Shown here one piece after another: positions 12,901-24,900 of a DNA stretch of 64,000 bases. The position numbers were made by a program, and so were the translations under genes. The notes under the pieces were generated by a model. It saw only the letters and a list, made by a program, of their open reading frames with translations, had not been told where the DNA came from and did not search any database. The stretch's first letter is position 1. Each line of letters starts with the position of its first letter. The stretch lies in assembly GCA_023053575.1 (NCBI GenBank), contig JAKZAP010000018.1, positions 14,288,202 through 14,352,201 on the forward strand. The letters are read 5' to 3'. Origin of the DNA: Branchinecta lynchi (Eukaryota; Arthropoda; Branchiopoda; Anostraca; Branchinectidae).

Positions 12901-15900
12901 GAGCTGCTAGCTCTGGTTTTCTTTACCGTCTGGTGAAGATGCACACTTAAAAGGTGCATGGAATATTAAACAAAACCCTTGAGGCACAAATAGTCATGGG
13001 CCTCTGAGGAGCATGATAAAGTATCTTTCTACCGTAGTTTTTTTGCGATGCAGATAACCACTTAATGGGTGCTAGGAATTCATTTGTAAGCAATGCATTT
13101 TAGGCACTAAGGATCACGTGCCATTGTGAAACATGAAAATCTGTCGTTTTGCTAAAAGTGTATTTCACCATGCCGTGGAGGTATACACTTTAAGTGAGCT
13201 AGGGATTTGTTTGTAAATGTATCACAATCCTTGAGGCTCAAAAGATCTTTGCCACGTAGGAATCTTCAGAATTTATTTTGTCCAAAAGTTCTTTTGCACT
13301 TCCGGTTAAGATGCGAACTTTAATGGGGCTAGGAATTCATTTGTGGAACAAACCTCTAGGTAAAAATTATAATGGGCCCTTGGGAAACATGAAAATGTAT
13401 TGTGCGCATTCTGGACCTGAAATGGAGCATCTGGTATGTAAGTAAGTAAGTAATTTATTTCTGACCCGCCATTTGAAAAGCGGAGTAATAAACTAATTAA
13501 ATAAAACACAACAAATACATAATACAATTTTTCATTCATCGGCCAGAAAAAAAAATGTAGAGTGTCATGTGCAGGCTGGGCCCTGTTGTCCATGATTTTT
13601 GGCATAGCCAGAAATCATGTGCTCCGTCAGTTATCAAGTTTAATTGAGATCGTATAACTCGTTCAACAGTTATTTGTGTTAATGGATATGTCGTACCTAT
13701 GATGTCAATGCAACTTAGTTCCGCAACATCATTCATTAGTTCTTAAACACGGAGGCCCAAATTTTCTAGGTACATTCTGAACCCACGAAGGAAACCTCAC
13801 TAACCGTTGCATTTGCGGCGATTCACTAGTTTCCATGTGCATTCGCTCAAGACGAGTGTTCGCGTATCATGCTGTTGATGCTTAAAACTGGTTTTCTGCA
13901 TTTTGACGAGATCTTGCTAGAAGTTGGTGGGCCTGGGAAAAGGCTTAAAACTGGCAATAGCCATGGCTACTTTTTTAAAAGTAGATCATAGCTTTATAGT
14001 ATTCATATAGCTTTGAATACTATAATATAAACAGTAAATACTGCGAGGTGTGCTTTAAGGTTTTCGGAGTCTCTCTGCCTCCATTCCCCTCGTGATGGTT
14101 GTATCCGGGAAGTTGTAATTCTTAAGTCAATCTAGCCGGGTCCGTAACGTGCCTGCTAAGTTTCATCGTCCAAGCGCACCTGAGAGTACAGTAACTCGCG
14201 GTCAACGGAATTCCGGGACCCCCCTCCAACTGCCCCCCACAGCACCCATGCTTATTCTTCCTACCAAGCTCCATCCCAATCCCTCCAAACAGAGCAGGTC
14301 ACGAGATCCCCCCACAGTCATTGGATCTGGTCCGGAGTATAAATGGGACATCTGAGACAGGTGCTCCTCCTAATTATCAAGTTTGTTTCAGATCCGAACA
14401 CCCGTTCAAAAATGTTGCATGCCACAATATCCTGGATTCCCCCTCACTCCACCCCACCCCATGATGGTCGGATGCGGGAAGGACAGTTTCTAAATCAATC
14501 CGTTGGTGTCCAGAATGCTAAGTTTAACCTTCCTAGCACATCTATAAGTACCTTAACTCGCGATCTACGGGACTGCCCTCTCCAACTCCCTCTCACAGTG
14601 CCTGATCGTGTCCGATTCTTTAACTGATGTGTTTAGGTCCTATTGTTGTTCTTCCCACCAAGATCATTTCAATCCCTTCACTATAAGCTTGTCACGAGAT
14701 TTTCTGTAACCTCCCCCCCCCCCCCCCCCTTCTCCTGGCTCCTCCCACGGTGATCGGGTCCGGTCCGGACCTGAAATGAGATATCTGAAGCCATGCTGCG
14801 TATTGTCAAGGTGGGCTCAAATTTGATCCCCCATTCGAAAGTTGTGCATGTCATCGTATTCTGGATTCCACCGGTCGGATCGGAAATCGGATCGGATCGG
14901 AAAAGTGACTACTTTCAGTACTTCCATGTCAACTTGGTAGGGTCCCTGATAGGCCTGCCAAATTTTATCGTCCTAGAACATCAGGAAGTAGGCTACCTTA
15001 ATTTGTGGTCACGGGAATTCCGGACCCCTCTAGCCCCCCCCCCCCCCCCCTCCCCCAGTGACTGGGTGCGGTCTGGTTCTGTAAGTGATATATCTAGGAC
15101 TTGTGCTTGTTCTTCCCACCAACCTTCGTCTCAATCCCTCCCATCTAAGCGTGACGATCCGAGGGACATCCAAGACAAGTGCTCTTTCCAAATATCAAGT
15201 TATCTTTTGTTCGGATCACCTGTTCGAATGTTATGTATGCCTCAATCCCTTTAACCTTCCCTCCACTCCACTGGTGGGATCAGGGAAGTGATCATTTGCA
15301 AGTCAATTTGCTCGCAACGATAGACGCAGAATCAAGCTACGGCACACATCCCTGAGTCGTTCCCTTCTCACAGAAACGCGTCTGAAGTTCGTGACGTACT
15401 ATCGCTATTCCGATTGGTCTGGGAGTTCGGTTGGCCTCCCCGCGACCCAGGAACTTCGTAGAGAAAACACTTCTTGATTGTTGAATTTCAGATGTGGTCA
15501 AGAGAAGATGGGCAAATCATCTTCTGACAACGAAATTGTAATTTAGTTGTCGAAATCACGTGCATTTTTATATTATTTATATGTCATTGAATGGACCAGA
15601 TGGTTTATGCATCGTTGTTTTTTTTATACAGAATATTTTGAAATCTCTTCGGCTCATTTTCTCATAAGGTCAGTAAGCTGCCGCTTGCAATGGTATATAT
15701 CTGTAGCCTCTTGTTAAAACCGATAGGTTGTTGGCACATTGAGACCATGTTTGGTGTGCACATTAAACTTTAGGCTTGTTCTTGCAGTCCATCGAAACCC
15801 CGAATCTCTGACGAATACCACAGATCGGACAAGTCAAAAAGAAAAAGTGTCGAACGGAGATTGAAAGAGAAGAAAAAAGAGAAAAAAGGTAATTGGTGGT

Positions 15901-18900
15901 TTGGAAACTTCCACAATTGATAGATACGCTCCCTGATGCGCCTATTCAACATAGTACTTCCGGATTCCAGTCCTTATATGTTTGTTATCTTTCTGAATGT
16001 CACATCGGTGGGGTGATTCCAGTTAGGTCATTCTTTAAACATGGTGAGCATCGGGCTGCTTGGAGGTTTTTATCCTACTGGTCCCGTGACGAGTCGATTG
16101 GCTTTTTTCAACATTTTGTTTTTCAGCAACCTTTCGTCGAAAAGCATTTTCAGCATCTTTGATGTGCAGAAACCTTCGGAACCTGCTTACGGCTATTGTT
16201 AGTCATCTACGTTGTCGAATGGTAAAAATAAACCGGACGTCCCCCCCCCAAAAAAAAAAAAATTATTTTCCGAGGCGACGTGAGCCAACTCTAGTCGGAT
16301 GTTCAGTCTGACAGATGCGAAAAATATTGATTTGACGGCTTCTTCCATTTCCACGGAATCGCCTCCGCCTGTGTTACTTTGACCAGCAACGACCACTTCT
16401 ATTAAGATTATCTCTAGTTCATTGACCATAATGGTACAGAACTGTATATGAAGACCAAAAGAATTAAATAAATAGAGACAGCAAAATGTTTTTTTTTTAT
16501 TATTAACCTATTACCTCTGATTCATATTTGCGTCCAGGATCGTTGATTCATTTTGTATCAATTCCATTTTACGTTTCTTTTTTTGTACTGCGCTATTTCG
16601 CTGTTCTTGTTTAGTGCGTTAATAAAATCTCATCACCTTGCATTGTAATTTTTTCTTATTTTTTTCCTTTGACGCCTGTTTCCTTTTCCTTTGATGTTTT
16701 TTGACGTCTGAGAGCATAATGATCTTTGAATTTTCAGAGAAGAAGAAGCAGAAAAAGAAGCGTGCTCGGAGTGACTCCGAATCGTCCGATACATCAAGCT
16801 CCGACAGCGAGGTTGACAAGAAGAAAAAACGCAAACATAAAGATAAATCCGGAAAGGAAAAAACAACCGGCCACCCGGATGCGTGAGTGTCTCTTTAGTG
16901 TTGGTTGTCAATTGAGATCTTACCAGAAATAATCCATGTCAAATATTATATAGTAACTTCAAACATGATTTACAGTTAGCTTGGGATGAGGGAATACGCA
17001 AGTGTCACCCTACCTTTATCTTTATTTGTGACATCTTTGTCATAAACTTTTCCTGGAGCTGCTCCTTCAAGCAGTCCTTCCTTATTGTAATTCGCAACAT
17101 TCGGCCATTAATCTTGAAAACTGCAAGTAAGAAATTTCCGAGCAATCAGTCAATGTGTTTAGCCAATTACACTGTCAGAAGTTTCATAAGAGATATCACA
17201 AGGATGTGCGGTTTCAAAAGAGAACACTGAACAGACAACACTTGGGATTTAATGTAACAAACTTTATGCATGAAATATTATGCATAACAAGCATTGCCAG
17301 GAAAAGACGAGATACCGCCAAGAAAGCTTCTGCAGACTTTTTAGTTTGTCGTCATAATATCGGAAAATATCAGCAGATGCTCTTTTGGCAGTTTTTCGGT
17401 TCTTCTTGGCAATATTTCTTATACATGCGCGACAATGGATTACATCCCAAGTGTTGTCTTTTGAAACCGCGCATCCTTGTGTTGTCTGTTATGAAGTGTG
17501 TGATAAAATGCTCATAACAAACTAAATACAACCTATTTAGGGATGCGCAGGGTATAAAGTTCTACCGCTGTTCCTGTCAGACCGACGCAGAGACTGCGGG
17601 GGGTGAAAAGGGAATAAATGGCTCAATCAAGGACAAAACTCCATCTTTCCCCCAAAATCGATCAGTCGGTCGCTTGATTTAGGAAAGTTTATTTTAATAA
17701 TAGCTTCTTCATCTTTGCTGACAAATTAGTTCGCAGTAACAACCTACTGTAGTAAGTCGTAGGGGTGTGTGGTATGCTGATGTTTCACTTTTACCCTGCC
17801 GTTCTCTGCATCAGTGGGACTGCAAGCTCCAGCGAAGAACTATCACAGCCGAAGTGGTAAAGTGGATGGTAACGATATACTCGACAGATAAATTTACCAT
17901 TTATATTGGTTATTATATTTATCAAGCTATATTTGTTTCAGAACAACAGATGTTCCTGTTTTGGATGATCTTCCCGACTTCGACGAGATCCAGAAGCAGC
18001 TGAGTGAATATTACAAGAAAGTAGATAGAAAAGAAGAGAATGCGGAGAGAGAGGTAGAAAAAGCAAAGGAGAAAACAGGGAAAGACAAAAAGAAGAAAAA
18101 GAAAAAGAAGAGAGCAAGATCCAGCTCAGCATCATCCGCGGATAGGTAATTTTCTAACCAGCTTTCTCACTGTAACTCTGTCTTTGCAATTGGTTCAAGT
18201 CTTTTTTTTTTTGTCCGGTGCTCACCTTATCATTTATCCGATTGTGCGGACGGAAAACTGAAAGAAATCAGAAAATTGCATCATTTTCGCTTCCTCCATT
18301 GCTGAACATATTTTTGTCCATTTAAAAAAAAAATTGGGAGTGGTAATGGCATTCAGCTGCGATTGACAGAAGAAAATTGATATAGAAGAAAAGGGCAGTA
18401 AGGCGAGCGAGCAAAAGTTCCCCAAAACAAATCCACACCGAATAGCCGTCACAGCCTTTGTGAACATTCTTTCCGCTCTTGTTCATATTCTGGACAGAGA
18501 CATGTGTCTGGACAGAGATAATGTGTGGTCTGCGATTGGAAACTTAAGGTTTTTTTTAAGTTATTTCTTTCCACAACTCCATCAACCTTTATGACAAGAA
18601 TTTTTTGATTTTTTTGTTTTTATTTTAAATTTGGTTGTCCTTCTTTACTGCACTTGTGTCCTTCGGTTTTGCGTCATAAACTCATTCATTCATTCCCAGG
18701 TATGGGTCGCTTAGGACGAAAACGGTGAGATACCGTCTTCTTAGGCTAAGGCAGTTCACTAACCCTACGAAATAAAAGCTGCCTATATCTACAAAACGAC
18801 TGAGCCAGGAAATTTTTCAGTGATATTTTGGCCCTTCTTGGAAAAGGTCCTCTTCAAGGCTGCAGCTGGAAGAAACGAACCTGTAAAAGTTACATATTGA

Positions 18901-21900
18901 AAGTATCGCTACACTGTAAAAAGTTTTTCGAGTAAGGATTAAAGTTAACTGCTGTATTTGCTACAGGGAATAATCTTATCTCTACTGGGATGCGGTTAAT
19001 CTGAATTAGAGATAATCTTATCTCATTAGAGACAAGATTAATGAATGAATGAATGAATGAATTTATGACGCACTGCCCAAGGGCGTAAGTGCAGTAAAAA
19101 AGATAAGGAAATATAAAATAATCGCAAAAAACTCAACAAATATTTTCCATAAAGGTTCACTAATTTAGAAATTAGTGATTTATTTTGCTACTAATCCCAG
19201 TAGCAAATACTGCAAGATTTCTTTTTACAGTGTAGACTCTAGACTCTGTCGCTAGATTCTAGCTGATTTTTTATGCATGATTCCCACTCAGCTCAAGCTA
19301 AAGGAGTATTACATATTCCTTGAGCCCAATGAGACTGCGAATCATATTTGACAATGCAAAAAGGATACGTCAGCTACATTTTATTAGAGCTATATTTCGG
19401 CCTTTCTTTGCAAGGGTCCTCTTCAGACAGCAGCTAGAAGAAACGAACCTGTAAAAGTTACATCCTGAAGAGCACTTCTGCCGTGAAGGGCAGAAATATA
19501 GCTGAAGATTCTAGCTGACTTGAGCGTTTCGATTCATTTTTTAGTGTTCCTTGGAAAAATCCACTATTGCGAGCACTGTAGCAGCTTTCGGTTTTCGGTT
19601 TTCACCGTATTTTGTGGAGCTCATAACTCGTGAACCAGTGCAAGTATCAAGCTCAAACTTGGTACGCTAGTGGGTAGTGGGGTCTAGTTGTGCCTTTTGG
19701 GGGTCCCACCCCCCACCACAGCCCGGTTCAGGGGCAAATGGGCCCAGATTGCCCAGTGAATAAAGTTTATAACTTGACCAGAACCGGACATACGATGGAA
19801 TTCCTTGTACGTGTAGATCCTAAGGCTGGGAAATTGCTTTTAAAGTTGCACCTCCCCCACCCACCCCGTTCATGGGCAACTGGGCCCAGATTGCCCAGGA
19901 GTAAAGTTCGTTACACTTGCCAGGAATCAACAGGTATCAAGTTGAAACTTGGTAGGATTGTGAGCATTGGGGTCTCTTTTTAGTTTTTGTCGGTCCCAAA
20001 CCCCACCCCCACTTGGTTCAGGGGCAATTGGACCCAGATTGCCCATTTTTTATTGTTTTTAATTTGACAGTAGCTGGAGATAAGGCGATGGAATTCCTTT
20101 GTGGTTTTAGATCATAGGGACCGGGAGGGTTGAACCACCCTTCCCGTTCATGGGCAAGTGGGTCCAAAATTGCCCATGAAAAAAGTTTTTGACCCGTGAT
20201 TGGATTTAAACTCTAAGCTGGTATAATTGAAAAAAAGGTGTAAATACGCATTTTGATAGGTGCCGACGTCCCCCCCCCTCCCGTTCATGGGCAGCTCGGC
20301 CCAGATTTCCCACGAGTTTAGTTCTTCTATGACAGGTCTCAAGTTCAACTCTTGTATATTTGGGGAGATATATCTATGGATGAGGATTTGGTGTAACATC
20401 AACAAATAAGATCACGCGATAAGATCTTTAATGAACAGTTGGAAACTGGAGTGTGTTGTCATATGATCGATGATATGCCGTTCTTAATGAATTGTGACAA
20501 AAGGAGCATTAGTCTGCTACGAATTGGTTTATTGCACTTGTTATTACCTTGCTAATGGACAAGAGTTTAAAGAGTGGGGCTGGTAGGCAGACCATTCAGT
20601 GTTTGATCAAATGCTATTCGTGCAAGATCTTCAACATTTCTTTGGACTTATACTGGCGGTTTGTTTACATTTAAAGCTTGTAAAGGGGGGTGATTACAAG
20701 GTTGCTTCAATACTTGTTTGGTTATTGGGAAAGAGACATGTCTTGGTTCTAGCGCTGTTTGTATATAAATGTAGTAAACATTTTACTTTTACACTCCACG
20801 TCTGAGCGCTTGCGCACTTGTTTATCATTATTCCCACTCAGCTCAAGCTAAAGGAGTATTAGGTATTCCTTCAGCCCAAGGTGACTGCGAATCATATCTG
20901 GCATCGAAAACGGATATGTCAGCTGCATTTTATTAGAGTTATTTTCGGCCCTTCTTGGCAAGGTTCCTCTTCAGGCTCAAGCTGAAAAATGAAATTGTGG
21001 AAAAACAATTAAAGCTTCCTTGAAAATTGCTGGGTGTTCCGAAATATAGCTCCACTAAAATGTAGGTGACGTATCCGTTTTGCATTGTCATTAACGAGTA
21101 TTTATTGTCTTAGAAATCCATCATCGAGGTGTCCGGCTTTGCTTCCTTGGCAGATTTCTGCTGTCACACCTTAACTTTTGACAAAGTGTCCAGTTTGGCT
21201 TACTTCTGAGCGGGCATAACCCCTCTAGCGAGTATTCATGGAATCGGTGTAGGCTCATGTATTTTGACTATACATTACCTAGGGGAAAGAAACTCGGAAG
21301 GTGTATGGATGGGAGATTCTCCATCGTTTTGAAAGGTGTTGGTCACATCAATTAACCAGATAGTGTGACAGAAGTCAAGGTACTAGCGAGTCGAAGTAGT
21401 TCCGTAAGGTCTTCTAAGAACACCTGAGCGAGCGCTTGGAGTTTTCATTTAAACCTTTTGCCAGAAATCACACTGCCATAGTTAACTGATTTCCAAAGTC
21501 GCATATTAAAACATATATATATACATATACAACGCATGTTATAAACTCGTACAAATCTGTAGCAGCCTCTATCTTCTGTACCCCTATGCATCCTACATGG
21601 TACTTTACATTTTTACTTTCAGCACGCCCAGTGGAAATGAAAAACGGAGTCGGTCGCCGAAAAAAGTCGAATCAGTAGAAAAAACTCCAGCGAAAAAGTA
21701 TTCGCATGAAACAGCCCAAAAGGAAATAAAAGCACAGCAAAGCACAATTCAAAAACAGCCCCAGAAGGAAGAAAAGAAGCCAAAGGAAGATATTTTTGAT
21801 GAATCTGATGACGACGATCTCATGGTAGCACTTGCTCAGAGGGATAGGAAGCTTCCCGGAGGAAAGATCGCGATTAATTTGAAATTCAAGAAAGCCGAAG

Positions 21901-24900
21901 AGGAAAAGAAACAGAGGTTTGAAGGCGGCTCGCGCCAAATTTTATTTTGACATTTAAGGTCCCTTCGGAGTGACACGCTTCTGTAATCCTTTACGTTAAG
22001 CCGACTGTAGTAAACCTTTTCAGACTGGCGTAAGTGGAACTTGGAAGCTGCAGAATGTCCTTTTTCCTCAGTTACTCATTGTGTTGCGAGAGCAACACTT
22101 TGGTTTTGTCCTCGTTTTTTTTGTTTTTTTTGTGTTTTTTTTCCTATGACTCCGATTTCATTTTATTCCTGGTAACTGGGAAGGGTCTAACCTGTGCGGT
22201 TTTTACGGAAAGTGTGGACCTTAGGCCGGATTGATGAATATGACATTACATTTTGGAAAGCTCCGTATAACTCTTGCCTGGGGCCAATAAGGATGGTTTT
22301 TGCTTGTCATCGAGCTAGAGCCTACGGTTTGCGAAGTGAAGTGGAGTTGTATAGCCTATGTCGGAGAGGACCATCTCAAGTTGTGTAGCGAACCTTTCGT
22401 TTCATCAAACCATGTTTCTGCTTTCGAGTGGAAAGCTCCGTTCTAGCACGCTAGCAGGCAGGCACCAGTTTCAAATTGAAGATGGACTAAAATCTATAAG
22501 TGTTAAATATATGCGGCAGTTACCCGGCCCCACAGCCAACATATCTTCTTTGAGTGATAAATAGAAAAATCTACAGAGACAAAAAAGTGGCTTTTTCCCA
22601 CGGGTCCGAAAGTGCTGCCATCTATTGTTTCTGTCCATGTCTGCGACGATTCCAGCTGAGTTTATAATTTTTTTTTTTTTGCACTTGGGTTTGCGGTAGA
22701 GTAACGGTATCAGATGTGCCCCTTAAACTTTAAAAGTTCTCTCATTGCTAAAGAAACTAGAGCTTATCCTTTGCTCCTTTCTAAGTCGTGACGTTAGAAA
22801 GTTGGCCTACGGCAAAAAAGTCAACTTTTAAACTAAGACAGGTAGAATTTTTTTTTCGACGGCAATCGATAGCCACTGATGAGCTGATCAAAGTATATGT
22901 CATTCATTTTTTGGTACAAAAATTCCTTCATGAGATACACCAGTTTGAAAGTTTCAAAGGGTTGACAACTTCAGTAGTAAGGTACACACTGAAACCAAAA
23001 ATAGGTGATACCAGTTGTGAGACATGTAGGGGACTTGTACGCGGCAGTCGAGTGTTAGCTCATAATCATCTTCGGCAATGAGGGGTTTGCAGCTTTCGCT
23101 AGTTGGCGTACCTGTCATTTGATGGTAAGAACAATTAGGTTCCCAATTGTAAGACATGCAAGGGACTTGTCAGTAATAATAGGCTGTTATGCTACAAAAA
23201 TCTTCAGCGATGAGGGGTTTGCAACTTTTGCTAGCCGGTGTACCCATTATTTTTATCCGGTGAACTTGATGTCTATCACGGGAAAGGGACTTGTCAGTAG
23301 AATCGGTGCACGAGGGGCTAGAAATTTGTGCAAATTGTTGCACATTGTATTCGATTTATATAAAACTGACGGTAAGAAAGTTTGTATAGATGGTCTCTCG
23401 CTGTATCCTAGGATTTACTGTTTTCGCAACGGGTACAAACGATAATGTAAAACAAGGTAGTTTCGTAATAATTAATAGTGTCATCTATGGTATTTTAATC
23501 CTGAAAAGTTACGGATAGCTTTATAATACCAACTAGATTATATAGGATATTGTTCCAAGTTTTCATCCGTCACGATGTCTACGATTGAAAAGGATAAAGT
23601 TCAACTGACTGCAAAGTCAATTTAGTCCCTTTTTCCGATATTCTTTTGTTGTGGTTAGGGCAATCGATGCCCTTGATGAGCTGATCAAAGTATATGTCAT
23701 CCATTTTTTTGAACAAAACTCCTTCATGAGATAAACCAGTTTGAAAGTTTCAAGGGGTTGACAACTTCAGGAGTAAGGTACACACTGAAACCAAAAATAG
23801 GCGATACCAGTTGTGAGACATGTAAGGGACTTGTAAGCAACAGTCGACTGTATGCAACAGTCGACTGTTAGCTCATAATCATCTTCGGCAATGAGGAGTT
23901 TGCAGCTTTTGCTAGTTGGTATACCTGTTATTTGTATCAGGTGTATTAGATGGTAAGAACAATTTTGTTCCCAAAAAGCCAAAACGGCTTTTATGCTATA
24001 ATCATCTTCAGCGATGAGGGGTTTGCAACTTTTAATAGCTGGTGTATCCATTATTTGTTCCGATGAATTTGATGTCAATCACGGGAGAGGGACTTGTAAG
24101 TAAGAATCGGTTCACGAGGGGCTAGAAATTTTTGAAAATTGGTGCACGTTGTATTCAATATCTGTAAATATGACGGTAAGAAAGTTTGTATTGATGGTCT
24201 ATCGCTATAACCGAGGATTAACTGTTTACACAACGGGTACAAACGATACGGTAATCTAAAACAATAAGGTAGTTTTGTAATAATTAATAGTGTCATCTAT
24301 GGTATTTTAATCCTGAAACGTTACGGATAGCTTTATAAAACCAACTAGATTATATAAGATATTGTTCCAAGTTTTCATCCGTCACGATATCTACGATTGA
24401 AAAGGATAAAGTCCAACTGACCGCCAAGTCAATTTAGTCCCTTCTTCCAATATTGTTTTGTTGTTGGTTTTACAACGCTAAAGAACAGCTTTTGATCATG
24501 TGATTATTCTTTTTAGAACATACCATTTTAAAAGCTTCGATAAGTTGACAATTTCAGCATTTAACCGACAGCGAAGAAACAAAACCAAAGTGTTGCTCTC
24601 GCAACACTTTAGTCGGCGAAGCCGGACAAAGGTTGCGGCAACACTTCACGTTGCCCCGGCAACGTAGGTCTAGTTTTTTTTATTTTTATTGAAGCCGACT
24701 TACTGTGTTTGCCATCCTAAACCCAAGGTCTCTCTGAACGAACTAGAATTTTTATAACCAATCAGGTCTGTTTTTATTTGATTGTCTTTTCCTCTTCTTG
24801 CGTTGCCTCACGTTACGTTTCTGAAGCGAACAGATTGGACACGCAAAATATCTACGGAAGAAGGCAACGTAATGGCCTTAAGGGTCTTGGTGTGGTTAAT

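Noticed and set aside
17155..17517. 120-codon open frame
   Set aside because: It coincides end to end with an inverted repeat and has no family motif.
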